64,000 nucleotides of DNA from CAVQBC01 sp963848415 (GCA_963848415.1 CAWKDN010000001.1:62001-126000); one strand, 5' to 3'; shown: positions 32,524 through 40,806, numbered from the stretch's first letter. Notes: a model not told the origin generated them from the sequence alone. Numbers and translations are program-made.

Positions 32524-33440
32524 ACCATCACCTCGCTCTCGTACGGGTCGTACGTGTCGATCTCGCGATCGATCACCGCGCGGATGGCGATCTCTTCGGA
32601 GGCCAGCGCGACGACGTCGTCGGACTCGTAGAGCACGAGCGGCTTGGCGGCCAGCTCGTCCTTGGCCATCCCGAGCGCGTCGCCGGTCACGCACAGATAG
32701 GTGAAGACGCCGTCGAGCTGCTCGAGGCTCGCGCGCATCGCGTCCTCGAGCGAGTCGCCGTCGTTCATGCGCTCGGCCAGGTAGACGGCGATGATCTCCG
32801 AGTCGCACTCGGACTGGAAGCGGTGCCCGTGGCGCTCCAGGCGCCGGCGCCACTGGTGGTAGTTGGTCAGCTGGCCGTTGTGGACCACCGCGACGTCGGA
32901 GAACGGATACGCCCAGTAGGGATGCGCGCCCGAGATGTCGACGTCGGACTCGGTCGCCATCCGCACGTGGCCGATCGCGTGCGTGCCCTCGAAGCCTCCG
33001 AGCCGGTAGTCGCCCGCAACCTGCTCGGCGTCGCCGAGGTCCTTGACGATCTCCAGCGAGTGCCCGAGCGAGAGCACCTCGGCGCCCTTGACGTCCTCGA
33101 CGCGGTCGGCCAGCGCCTTGAGGTCGCCGTCGTAGGAGAAGGTGACGGTGAACGCGTGCTCGGTGGCATCGGGGCTGTGCACGTCGCTCGCCCCGAGCGC
33201 CTTCAGCCGCCGCTCGATCTCCTGGCGGTTGTTGCGCAGCCGCGCCTCGAAGTCGAAGTCGCGCACCGTGCCGGTGTCGGCCAGCTTGACGTGCATCACC
33301 CAGCCCTCCGACGGCGGCCGGTAGAGCGCGAAGCCGGTCGAGTCGGGCCCGCGGTGCTTCATCGACTGCAGCATCCGGGTCATGTCCGAGCCGATGGCGG
33401 TCTGGCCGTCCTTGTAGATGAGCCCGGCGATGCCGCACAT
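32511..33440 (-). CDS. Class II glutamine amidotransferase, second copy
   Basis: 309 residues beginning MCGIAGLIYKDG, with Cys2 nucleophile, KHRGPDSTGFALY and VVHNGQLTNYHQWRRRLERHG. ATG 33440 overlaps the glutamine synthetase-like stop by one base (TGATG). Same architecture as 42-950, with no synthase domain, so ammonia must be passed to the partner subunit. Two complete paralogous sets in one window are unusual. Confidence 0.9.
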   Translation of the reverse strand: MCGIAGLIYKDGQTAIGSDMTRMLQSMKHRGPDSTGFALYRPPSEGWVMHVKLADTGTVRDFDFEARLRNNRQEIERRLKALGASDVHSPDATEHAFTVTFSYDGDLKALADRVEDVKGAEVLSLGHSLEIVKDLGDAEQVAGDYRLGGFEGTHAIGHVRMATESDVDISGAHPYWAYPFSDVAVVHNGQLTNYHQWRRRLERHGHRFQSECDSEIIAVYLAERMNDGDSLEDAMRASLEQLDGVFTYLCVTGDALGMAKDELAAKPLVLYESDDVVALASEEIAIRAVIDREIDTYDPYESEVMVWTR

Positions 33441-34909
33441 CAGGGCAGGACCTCCAGGTACTCCTCGCGCTCCCAGTCGGTGACGGCCGCCAGGTAGCGC
33501 TCCCACTCGTCGCGCTTGTAGTGGTTGAAGACCTTGTAGAGGCGCCCGGGGAGCGCGCTCTTGATGACCTCGTCGGCCTCCAGCGCGACCAGCGCGGCGC
33601 CCAGCGAGTCGGGCACCTTCTCGATCTCGGCGCCCTCCTGCAGCAGGTCGTAGGTGTTGCCCTGCTGCGGCGGCCCCGGGTCGATCTCGCGGCGCACGCC
33701 GTCGAGGCCGGCGCGCAGCAGCGTGGCGACGGTGAGGTAGGGGTTGCAGGAGGAGTCCACGCCGCGGTACTCGAAGCGCCCGCCGGCCGCAACGCGCACC
33801 GTCGTGGTGCGGTTCTGCCAGCCCCAGTTCTTGTAGATCGGAGCCCAGAAGCCGGTGTCCCACATGCGGCAGTAGGAGTTGACGGTCGGGTTGCCGACGC
33901 ACATCAGCGCCGGGAAGTGCTCGAGCATGCCGCCGAGGAAGTTGCGCGCGATCGTCGAGAGCTGCGCCGGGCCGTCGGGATCGTGGAAGACGTTGTTGCC
34001 CTCGTCGTCGATCAGCGTGAAGTGGTGGTGGTGGCCGTTGGCCGAGACGCCCGTGAACGGCTTGGGCATGAACGTCGGCAGCAGGCCGTGCTTGCGCCCG
34101 ACGGCGGCGCACACCTGGCGGTAGGTGGAGATGTTGTCGGCCGTGCGGACCGGCCTGTCGAAGCGGAAGTTCAGCTCGAGCTGGCCGGGCGCGTCCTCGT
34201 GGTCGCCGTAGCTCATGTCGAGGCCGAGCGCCTGCCCGTACTCGATCACGTCCATGAGCACCGGCCGGAGCTCCTCGAACTGGTGGATGTGGTAGCAGTA
34301 GGGCTTGGTGACGCCCTCGGGCTCCTGGCCCGGCTCGGGCTTCTTGAGCCACATCATCTCGGGCTCGATGCCGATCAGGAACTGGTAGCCGAGCTCCTGC
34401 TCGAACTCGTGCGCGATCTGCTTGAGGTTCTGCCGCGGGTCGGCGTCGAGCAGCTCGCCGGTCTCGGTGTCGTAGCAGTCGCAGTACACGCGTGCGACGC
34501 GCGGGTCCCACGGCAGCACGGCGAAGGTGTCGAGGTCGGCGACCGCGGCGAGCTCTGACTCCTCGGGCCCGAAGCCGATGTAGTCGCCGTAGCGGTCGGT
34601 GAACAGGTTCGCGGTCGCGCCGTAGACGAGCTGGTAGCCGCGTTCGGCCACCTGCGGGAAGAAGGACGCCACGACGCCCTTGCCCATCACCCGGCCGGTG
34701 ATCGAGACCTGCTGGAAGAAGACGTACTTGATGCCCTCGGACTCGATGCGCTGAGTGAGCGCCTCGATCTTCTCGCGGCGGCCGGGGGCGGTGCGCGCCT
34801 CCTCGAGCGTGGCCGGGGCGGGCGCGATGCGCGGGCTCGCCGTGACCGTGGCGACGTTGCCGCCGAACGAGGGCGCCAGCTGTACCGCGCCGTTGCCGTC
34901 CGCGTTCAT
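33440..34909 (-). CDS. Glutamine synthetase-family ligase heading the synthase operon (GlnT/GMAS-like branch)
   Basis: 489 residues. Conserved: GIEPEMMWL (metal Glu), SYGDHEDAPGQLELNFRFD, SANGHHHHFTLIDDEGNNVF, NPTVNSYCRMWDTGFWAPI and GVDSSCNPYLTVATLLRAGLDG. It differs from housekeeping GS in the N-terminal region (YVFFQQVSITGRVMGKGVV). It is predicted to ligate ammonia or an amine to the gamma-carboxyl of glutamate. First gene of a five-gene operon with amidotransferase, GXGXG and FMN subunits, the same gene order as gmaS-mgsABC-type methylamine loci. Substrate unproven. Confidence 0.9.
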   Translation of the reverse strand: MNADGNGAVQLAPSFGGNVATVTASPRIAPAPATLEEARTAPGRREKIEALTQRIESEGIKYVFFQQVSITGRVMGKGVVASFFPQVAERGYQLVYGATANLFTDRYGDYIGFGPEESELAAVADLDTFAVLPWDPRVARVYCDCYDTETGELLDADPRQNLKQIAHEFEQELGYQFLIGIEPEMMWLKKPEPGQEPEGVTKPYCYHIHQFEELRPVLMDVIEYGQALGLDMSYGDHEDAPGQLELNFRFDRPVRTADNISTYRQVCAAVGRKHGLLPTFMPKPFTGVSANGHHHHFTLIDDEGNNVFHDPDGPAQLSTIARNFLGGMLEHFPALMCVGNPTVNSYCRMWDTGFWAPIYKNWGWQNRTTTVRVAAGGRFEYRGVDSSCNPYLTVATLLRAGLDGVRREIDPGPPQQGNTYDLLQEGAEIEKVPDSLGAALVALEADEVIKSALPGRLYKVFNHYKRDEWERYLAAVTDWEREEYLEVLP

Positions 34910-34999
34910 CCCTCTCTCCTCTGTGAGAACTCGGCGAGCCGTGTGCGCGGCGCCTCCGGCGCGCCGGGCGGCGGCTCCCCGTGGTCAGTGTCGGGGCGG

Positions 35000-35030
35000 A
35001 CTATACCGGTGCGTTGGTCAAATTGGTACA
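35000..35030 (-). promoter_or_regulatory. Operator-like site at the promoter of the ligase/synthase operon
   Basis: Plus-strand TTGGTCAAATTGGTACA (35014-35030) lies just upstream of minus-strand TATAGT (35005-35000), about 90 bases before ATG 34909, so it would cover the -35 position. The same TTGG-N5-TTGG arrangement occurs at 42739, and a close form at 27752. Confidence 0.5.
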
Positions 35031-35848
35031 TTCGCGGCGATCGGGTCGCCGACCCGGACGATCCCCGCGGTGAGGACGTCGCAGCGCAGCCCGCCACGGT
35101 GCACGAAGGCGCGCAGGACACCGCGCTGGGTGAGCCGCTGCATGTGGGCGCACGGCTCGCAGCGCCGCTGGCCGAAGCACTCGACGCCCCCGACCGTGAA
35201 GCGCCGGCCGATCAGTGCGTCGAGTCGCACGCCGCGGGTGACGACGTTACGCCGCGCCTGGTCGGCGGGCAGCCGGCTCCCGTCCGGCAGCGTGGTCGCC
35301 TCGAGCATCTCGGCCTCGATCAGGGTCAGCGCCGTGCCGGTCGCCGACGGATCGGAGAAGGTGCCGGCGCCGCGGGCGTAGCGGTCCTCGGCGAGGCCCT
35401 CCGGGCGAGCCTCGACCGACGCGCGCGACTGCATCGGCGCGCCGGCGCTCGCGGCGACGAAGAGCGCCTCGACCACGCCCTGCCCGGGGGACGAGGCACC
35501 CGCGGCGCGGGTCGGTGAGAGGTCCAGCGGGGCGACGGCGAAGCCGGCCTCGACCCCCACGTCTGCGGGCGGCGCGTCGCCCGCCGGATCGAAGACGATG
35601 CCCGAGGGGACGCCGAACATCACGACCCAGCGGCCCTCGCGCAGCCGCGCGAGCCAGTAGCCGGCCCAGCTGAAGCGCTCGGGTGCGGCGATCGGCGCGA
35701 GGCCGAGGCCGCGCGCGGCCAGCCAGCCACGCCAGCGCACGAAGGGGTCCGGGCCCACCGCCGCCGGCACGTCGCCGGCGGGCACGTCGAGCAGGTGGGC
35801 CAGCGCGGCGGCGAAGCCCTCGGTCGAGGGCGGGCGGTGCACGCGCAT
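35018..35848 (-). CDS. MOSC-domain protein
   Basis: 276 residues. The first 150 residues contain a region (FSWAGYWLARLREGRW, VVMFGVPSGIVFDPA) I cannot assign. The C-terminal half has the MOSC pattern: LTLIEAEMLEATTL, ARRNVVTRGVRLDALIGRRFTVGGVECFGQRRCEPC and RGGLRCDVLTAGIVRVGD. MOSC proteins handle molybdenum-cofactor sulfur; the conserved Cys lies in RRCEPC. It sits beside Mo/W-enzyme genes to the right. The stop falls inside the ligase-operon operator region. Confidence 0.75.
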   Translation of the reverse strand: MRVHRPPSTEGFAAALAHLLDVPAGDVPAAVGPDPFVRWRGWLAARGLGLAPIAAPERFSWAGYWLARLREGRWVVMFGVPSGIVFDPAGDAPPADVGVEAGFAVAPLDLSPTRAAGASSPGQGVVEALFVAASAGAPMQSRASVEARPEGLAEDRYARGAGTFSDPSATGTALTLIEAEMLEATTLPDGSRLPADQARRNVVTRGVRLDALIGRRFTVGGVECFGQRRCEPCAHMQRLTQRGVLRAFVHRGGLRCDVLTAGIVRVGDPIAANVPI

Positions 35849-35944
35849 CGAGGCAGTACAGCACGGCTACGTCCGCCTTCGTGACCACCGGCTTGGGCGC
35901 CGCCGGATGGAGCGCTACGCTGCGAAAGCAGTCTGTGGCAATGC

Positions 35945-35963
35945 CGTTGCGTTCTCGGCAACG
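35945..35963. promoter_or_regulatory. Inverted repeat upstream of the DAO oxidase
   Basis: CGTTGC (35945-35950) and GCAACG (35958-35963) with a 7-base spacer, 20 bases before ATG 35984 and just ahead of the AGGAGG. A plausible operator for the IclR regulator encoded at the far end of the gene. Confidence 0.4.
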
Positions 35964-35983
35964 CTTGGATCTCAGGAGGGCCC

Positions 35984-37276
35984 ATGCCCGACGCGCTACC
36001 CGCCTCCATCCCCCACCTCGTCATCGGCGCCGGCGTCCACGGCCTCTCGACGGCGTGGCACCTCGCCGAGCGCGGCGAGGACGTGCTGGTGGTCGACAAG
36101 ACGGGGGTGGCGGCCGGTGCGTCCGGCATCGCCTGCGGTGTCGTACGCAACAACTACTTCCAGCCGGCCATGTCCGAGCTGATGGCGGCCTGCGTGGAGA
36201 TCTGGGAGTCCGACCCCGAGGCGCTGCACTACCACGGCTCGGGCTACGTCGCGCTCGGCCCCGCCGCGCAGGTGTCCGACCTGACCGCGGTCGCCGAGCG
36301 TCAGGAGCGGCTCGGCTACCCGTCCGAGCTGATCACCGGCGAGGCCGAGGTCGCCGCGCACATGCGCGCGCTCTACCCCGACTGGCGGGCGCCCGGACTC
36401 TCCGTATGCCTCCACGAGCGTGCCGGCGGCTTCGCCTTCAACCGCGAGTCCATGCACGGCCTGGCCGACAAGGCCCAGCGCGCCGGCGCGCGGATCGCCA
36501 CGGGCGTCGAGGTCACCGGCTTCGAGTTCGACGGCGCCGGCGCCGCGACGGCCGTGACCACCGACCGCGGCACGATCGCCGTCGAGCACGTGGTCGTCGC
36601 CGTCGGGCCGTGGATCGCGCAGCTGTGGGACATGCTCGGCCTGCCGGCGCGGCTCGACGTCACCACGCCGGACGGGACCGTCGCCCGCGACCGGCCGATG
36701 TGGACCTACTGGTACCTGCAGGAGGGCGAGGTCGCGATCGACCCGGCGAGCTTCGTGACCGCCGACGGGCACCCCTCGCCGGTGCTGCACGTCGACTCCG
36801 ACGCCGAGCTGCGCGCCGACGACGGGCAGCTGGTCACCAGCGAGCCGTGGGGGATCTACGTCAAGCCCGACCGCGACTCGGTCCAGGGCGGCGCCGCGCC
36901 GCTGACCGTGGGGCCGGAGTTCCAGGTCGACCCGTATCCGACCGGCAGCGTCGATCCGGGCTTCCCGGACCAGTGGTGCGCCGCGCTCTCGCACTGCCTC
37001 GGGCGCTTCGAGGGGGCCCGCCCGCTCTACCGCCAGGTGCGCTCGGGCGGCGTCGGCGCGTTCACCGCGGACAACTTCCCCGTCTTCGACCACATGCGCC
37101 CGAACGTGTTCGTGGCCGCCGACTCCAATCACGGCTACAAGATGATCGCCGTCGGACGCGAGATCGCCGAGCTGCTGACCGGCGGGCACTCGACGCTGCT
37201 CTGGCCCTTCCGCTACGAGCGCTTCGCCACCGGGGACCTGCACCCGGTGTCCAACAGCCCCTACCCCTGGAGCTGA
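35984..37276 (+). CDS. FAD-dependent oxidoreductase of the D-amino acid/sarcosine oxidase (DAO) family
   Basis: 430 residues. FAD-binding GAGVHGLSTAWHLAERGEDVLVVDK at 15-40, then the DAO fold, ending with GGVGAFTADNFPVFDHMRPNVFVAADSNHGYKMIAVGREIAELLTGG. Soluble, with no signal peptide. DAO enzymes oxidise amine C-N bonds; sarcosine or an N-methylamino acid is a good guess from neighbours. The 3' end overlaps the convergent IclR gene by 16 bases. It stands alone, with no alpha, gamma or delta subunits, so it may be monomeric (MSOX-like) or use another acceptor. Confidence 0.85.
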   Translation: MPDALPASIPHLVIGAGVHGLSTAWHLAERGEDVLVVDKTGVAAGASGIACGVVRNNYFQPAMSELMAACVEIWESDPEALHYHGSGYVALGPAAQVSDLTAVAERQERLGYPSELITGEAEVAAHMRALYPDWRAPGLSVCLHERAGGFAFNRESMHGLADKAQRAGARIATGVEVTGFEFDGAGAATAVTTDRGTIAVEHVVVAVGPWIAQLWDMLGLPARLDVTTPDGTVARDRPMWTYWYLQEGEVAIDPASFVTADGHPSPVLHVDSDAELRADDGQLVTSEPWGIYVKPDRDSVQGGAAPLTVGPEFQVDPYPTGSVDPGFPDQWCAALSHCLGRFEGARPLYRQVRSGGVGAFTADNFPVFDHMRPNVFVAADSNHGYKMIAVGREIAELLTGGHSTLLWPFRYERFATGDLHPVSNSPYPWS

Positions 37277-38076
37277 CGCCCGCCGAGCGCTCCCGAGAGC
37301 TCCCGCGAGACCGCCAGCAGCAGCGGCAGCACCGTCTCGCGCCGCGCGGCCGGGAAGCGCGCCGCCGGGCCCTGCAGGCCGAGGATCGCGGCCAGCGGCC
37401 CACCGTGGCCGAAGACGGGGGCGGCGAGCGCGTTGAGGTCGGGCTCGCGCTCGCCCTCGGCGTCGGCCCAGCCGCGCTCGGCCACACGGGCGACCTCGGC
37501 CCGAAGCTCGTCCGGGTCGACGATCGTCCGGGGCGTGAAGGCTTCGAGCCGCGCTCGGCTCGTGAGCACGCCGCCGCTCCCCGCACCCGCTGCGCCACCG
37601 AAGGCCAGCATCACCTTGCCCGTGGCGGTGGCGTGGGCGACGCTGGGACGGCCGACGCGAGCCACGCTGACCACGCTCGCACCGCCCGCGACGAAGTCGA
37701 CGGTCACCGCGTCGCGGAACCCCGGCACCGACAGCGTTGCGGTCTCTCCGCTGCCGGACGCCAGCTCGCGCAGCCGCGATCGGGCGAGCTCGCGCACGTC
37801 GAGGCGGGCCAGCACCGTGTCGGCGAGGCTGACGAGCCGCAGGCCGAGCCTGAAGGGGCCCTCGGCCGTGCGCTCCACGAGCCGCCCCTGCTCGAGGGTG
37901 CCCAGCAGCCGCGAGGCGGTGCTCGGATTGACGGCGATCCGGCGGGCCAGCTCGTTGACCCCCAGGCCGCCCGGGTGCTCGGCGAGCACGTCGAGGACCG
38001 CGAGCGCGCGCGCGACGGCGCCCACGGGCCGCCCGGCCGGCGCCCGCGAGCCGACCGGGTCCGTGGAACCACTCAT
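37261..38076 (-). CDS. IclR-family transcriptional regulator
   Basis: 271 residues. N-terminal winged helix RALAVLDVLAEHPGGLGVNELARRIAVNPSTASRLLGTLEQGRLVER, then a GAF-like effector domain ending in PAARFPAARRETVLPLLLAVSREL. IclR proteins control catabolic operons via small metabolites. It overlaps the oxidase gene at its 3' end, so it could regulate that gene through the repeat at 35945. Confidence 0.85.
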   Translation of the reverse strand: MSGSTDPVGSRAPAGRPVGAVARALAVLDVLAEHPGGLGVNELARRIAVNPSTASRLLGTLEQGRLVERTAEGPFRLGLRLVSLADTVLARLDVRELARSRLRELASGSGETATLSVPGFRDAVTVDFVAGGASVVSVARVGRPSVAHATATGKVMLAFGGAAGAGSGGVLTSRARLEAFTPRTIVDPDELRAEVARVAERGWADAEGEREPDLNALAAPVFGHGGPLAAILGLQGPAARFPAARRETVLPLLLAVSRELSGALGGRQLQG

Positions 38077-38117
38077 CTACCCACGGATTGTGACCATCGG
38101 GCACGCCACGCGCGCGT

Positions 38118-38123
38118 TAGCCT
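38118..38123 (+). promoter_or_regulatory. Leaderless -10 element of the MobA fusion
   Basis: TAGCCT (TANNNT) ends 6 bases before ATG 38130, with no ribosome-binding site between. Confidence 0.35.
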
Positions 38124-38129
38124 CATCCC

Positions 38130-38978
38130 ATGGCGCACACCGCGGGCATCGTGCTGGCCGGCGGGCGCTCCTCGCGCATGGGGACGCCGAAGGCCGCGCT
38201 GGAGTGGCACGGGTCGACCCTGCTGCGCCGCGTGGTCGGGATCGTGCAGCGGGCGGTGGACGGCCCGGTGCTGATCGCGCGCGCCCCTGGGCAGCCGCTG
38301 CCGCCGCTGCCGATCGCGGGCCTCGAGGTCGTCGAGGACGCGCGCGAGGGCCGCGGGCCCCTGCAGGGCCTCGCGGCCGGGCTCGTCGCCGTCGGTGATC
38401 GCGCCGAGGCGGTGTTCCTCTCCTCCACCGACGTGCCGTTCCTGCACCCCGCGTTCGTCCGCCGGGTGATCGACGCGCTCGACGCCGACACCGACGTCGT
38501 GCTGCCGCGCGCGAACGGCTTCCCGCAGCCGCTCGCCGCCGTCTATAGGACCTCGCTGCTGCCGGTCGTCTCCGAGTTGCTCGCCGCCGATCGGCTGCGC
38601 CCGGCGTTCCTGTTCGAGGCCTGCCGGGTCAAGCGGCTCGACGAGGCGGCGCTGCTGGCCGACCGGGCCGTCGCCCGGCACGACCCGCGGCTGGAGTCCG
38701 TGATCAACCTCAACGAGCCCGCCGACTACGAGGAGGCGCGCACGCGCGAGGCGCCCGAGGTGCTCGTGCGCCGCTTCGGCGCGCTGCGGGTGCCGGGCCA
38801 GCGCGGCGGCCAGGCGGTGCACGCCGCCACGCTCGCCGCCGCCGCGGCGGCGGCCGGGCTGCGGCTCGACGAGCACGTCGTGGCCGCGCTCAACGGCGAC
38901 CAGATCTCGCGCGATCCCGAGCTGCCGCTCGCCGGCGGCGACGAGGTCGCGTTCATGGCCGCCGACGCCGGCGGCTGA
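38130..38978 (+). CDS. mobA: MobA-MoaD fusion: molybdenum cofactor guanylyltransferase with a C-terminal ubiquitin-like domain
   Basis: 282 residues. MobA: AGIVLAGGRSSRMGTPKAALEWHG at the N-terminus and GRGPLQGLAAGLVAV, SSTDVPFLHP later (about 1-195). From about 215 a MoaD/ThiS-like domain runs to the end with FGALRVPGQRGGQAVHAATL and a terminal GG (DAGG) after VAFMAADA, suited to thiocarboxylation. MobA attaches GMP to molybdopterin, giving the bis-MGD form used by formate dehydrogenase. The domain swap may couple sulfur carriage and nucleotide transfer. Domain naming for the C-terminus is inferred from fold-like sequence and the terminal GG. Confidence 0.8.
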   Translation: MAHTAGIVLAGGRSSRMGTPKAALEWHGSTLLRRVVGIVQRAVDGPVLIARAPGQPLPPLPIAGLEVVEDAREGRGPLQGLAAGLVAVGDRAEAVFLSSTDVPFLHPAFVRRVIDALDADTDVVLPRANGFPQPLAAVYRTSLLPVVSELLAADRLRPAFLFEACRVKRLDEAALLADRAVARHDPRLESVINLNEPADYEEARTREAPEVLVRRFGALRVPGQRGGQAVHAATLAAAAAAAGLRLDEHVVAALNGDQISRDPELPLAGGDEVAFMAADAGG

Positions 38979-38991
38979 TCCGGGCAGAGGC

Positions 38992-39684
38992 TCAGCCCTC
39001 GACCCCGGTCGCGTCGTGGGGCGCGCCGACGGGCTTGGACTCGGGCGAGCCCCGCTGGCGCAGGTAGATGCTCAGCACCGCCATCGAGCCGACGGCCAGG
39101 AACTCCGACTGCCAGTTCTCCAGCGTGGCCTCCCAGAAGCCCGCGGAGCCGACGTAGCCGAGCCAGCTGACGGTGGACGCCTCATGCTCGCGCTGGTCGG
39201 CGTTGTACGCGCTCCAGCCGGTGACCGACTGGGCGAACCAGGAGCCGAGGAAGATCGCGCCCATCACGAGCAGCAGCGAGTTCGAGTACACCCACCGGCG
39301 CACGCCCCCGCCCGCCCTCGCCCACCGGGGGGACCCGGGCCGGGCGTGCTCGCCGATCCGCTGGTCGCGCTCGGACTCGCGGCCGGCCTGCCCGAGCGGC
39401 TTGGACTCGGGCGACCCGCGCTGCAGCAGCCAGATCGTGCCGAGGATGAAGAGCGTGAACTGCAGGTACTCCGACTGCCAGTTCTCCATCACGGCGTTGC
39501 CGAAGTCCGAGGAGAGCACGTAGCGCCCCAGCGACAGCGGCTCCGGCGCCTCGCCCAGCAGGCGCGCATGGTCGGCGTTCTCGTCGTTGTAGTGCGCCTG
39601 CCCCGCGACCGCTTGGCCTGCCAGCGCGAGCGCGAACAGCGCGAGGAAGACGACGGCGATCGAGTTCTCGCGCAGCGCCCGCAT
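38992..39684 (-). CDS. DUF6766-type tandem-repeat membrane protein
   Basis: 230 residues with two homologous halves: ENWQSEYLQFTLFILGTIWLLQRGSPESKPLG and ENWQSEFLAVGSMAVLSIYLRQRGSPESKPVG. Each has a helix pair before and after a highly conserved EN-WQSE box and an RQRGSPESKP end. The helix after the EFLA box suggests four membrane segments. I recall this as DUF6766; function unknown. ATG 39684 (MRALRENSIAVVFLALFALA). Confidence 0.75.
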   Translation of the reverse strand: MRALRENSIAVVFLALFALALAGQAVAGQAHYNDENADHARLLGEAPEPLSLGRYVLSSDFGNAVMENWQSEYLQFTLFILGTIWLLQRGSPESKPLGQAGRESERDQRIGEHARPGSPRWARAGGGVRRWVYSNSLLLVMGAIFLGSWFAQSVTGWSAYNADQREHEASTVSWLGYVGSAGFWEATLENWQSEFLAVGSMAVLSIYLRQRGSPESKPVGAPHDATGVEG

Positions 39685-39686
39685 CG

Positions 39687-39770
39687 CTAACGGTGGGCGA
39701 GGCCGATCACCGAGAAGAGCACGATGCCCGTGACGACGACCGTCAGGTAGAGGACGAAGACGAGACGCAC
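39687..39770 (-). CDS. Putative 27-residue membrane peptide
   Basis: GTG 39770 starts a frame that is almost pure hydrophobic helix (VLYLTVVVTGIVLFSVIGL, then AHR) ending at TAG. It ends 2 bases before the DUF6766 start and begins 13 bases after the flavodoxin-like gene, so it fits an operon. A KdpF-like single-helix peptide is one guess. Too short for confident calling. Confidence 0.35.
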   Translation of the reverse strand: MRLVFVLYLTVVVTGIVLFSVIGLAHR

Positions 39771-39782
39771 GTCTGCGCGCGC

Positions 39783-40376
39783 TCAGCCCGGCGGCGGCCC
39801 CATCGGCTTGGATTCGAGCGCGCGCGCCACGGCGAGCAGGTTCGCGGCGGCGGCGCGGCCGGTGCTCGCCGACCACTCGTGCCCCTCGTCGGTCTCCGTG
39901 TAGGACGGCCCGGGGCCCGGGCCCTTGCTCCGGTAGGTCCACGCCTGGCCCGGGACCGTGTAGCCGATGTCGATCGGCGCGCCCGCGACCTCGCTGATGA
40001 CGGGATGGGCCCCGTCCTCGTTGCCGGTGACGACCACGCCCGCGACGCTGTTGTAGGCGACCGGGCGGCTGTCGTCGTCGGTCTCGGATAGCAGCGCGTC
40101 CATGCGCTCGAGCGCCCGCTTGGTCACGCTCGCCGGCTGGCCGAGCCAGGTCGGGGTGGCGACGACCGGGATCTCGGCCGCGAGGGTCAGCTCGCGGATC
40201 GCCGGCCAGGCGTCGCCATCGCCCTCGTCGGAGCTGACGCCCGGCTTGATGTCGTGGTCCACCAGCCGGATCCGGTCGACCTCTATCCCTTCGCGCTGCA
40301 GCGCGGTGACCACCACGTCGGCGAGCGCGTCCGTGTTGGACTCCGCCGGGGACGGCTTGAGCGTCCCGTTGAGCAC
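39783..40376 (-). CDS. Flavodoxin/NADPH-dependent FMN reductase-like protein
   Basis: About 197 residues. Starts VLNGTLKPSPAESNTDALADVVVTAL, the phosphate-loop region of flavodoxin-like folds, followed by ATPTWLGQPASVTKRALERMDALL and VAGVVVTGNEDGAHPVISEV. GTG 40376 is used, but the frame is open upstream (IRALVLNG) and a non-standard earlier start would complete strand 1. It probably reduces quinones or flavins. It follows the ChaB gene by 16 bases. Confidence 0.75.
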   Translation of the reverse strand: MLNGTLKPSPAESNTDALADVVVTALQREGIEVDRIRLVDHDIKPGVSSDEGDGDAWPAIRELTLAAEIPVVATPTWLGQPASVTKRALERMDALLSETDDDSRPVAYNSVAGVVVTGNEDGAHPVISEVAGAPIDIGYTVPGQAWTYRSKGPGPGPSYTETDEGHEWSASTGRAAAANLLAVARALESKPMGPPPG

Positions 40377-40392
40377 CAGCGCGCGTATGCCC

Positions 40393-40806
40393 TCAGGACC
40401 GCCGCGCGCGAGCCGTCTCGCGGTCGTTGTGGCGCTGCAGCGCCTTGGCGAGCTCCTGCTTGTTCATGCTCGAGCGGCCGTCGATGTCCGCCTGCTTGGC
40501 CTGCTCGTAGAGCTCCTGCTTGGACTGGCTCGCGTCGACGCCGCCGTAGGTGGCGTCCGGCTCGTCGCGCGCCTTGCGGCCCCCCTTGGCGGCCTGGGGA
40601 TCCGAGGGCCCCTTCTCGTCCTTGAGCTCCCAGTGGTCGCCCTCCTTCTCGGCGACGTGCTTGACCGCCGACCAGGCGGTCCGGTGCGCGCGCTGGGTGG
40701 AGTCGTAGGACTCCTCGGCGCTGTCGAGCGTCTTCGCGTAGGTGTCCTGCACCTTCCCGGGTGAGCGCTTGAGCGTGCTCGGGAGATCTTCCTTCTTGGT
40801 CGGCAT
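40393..40806 (-). CDS. ChaB-domain protein with a Rho N-terminal-like tail
   Basis: 137 residues. ChaB core LPSTLKRSPGKVQDTYAKTLDSAEESY, then AWSAVKHVAEKEGDHWELKDE. The end, SKQELYEQAKQADIDGRSSMNKQELAKALQ, has the SAP/Rho-N pattern that may bind nucleic acid. ATG 40806. It diverges from the AOR gene with 132 bases between. Confidence 0.8.
   Translation of the reverse strand: MPTKKEDLPSTLKRSPGKVQDTYAKTLDSAEESYDSTQRAHRTAWSAVKHVAEKEGDHWELKDEKGPSDPQAAKGGRKARDEPDATYGGVDASQSKQELYEQAKQADIDGRSSMNKQELAKALQRHNDRETARARRS

Noticed and set aside
30252..33440. Ordinary GltB glutamate synthase
   Set aside because: Domains are on separate genes, and a GS-like ligase heads the operon; the family is Mgs/Glx-type.
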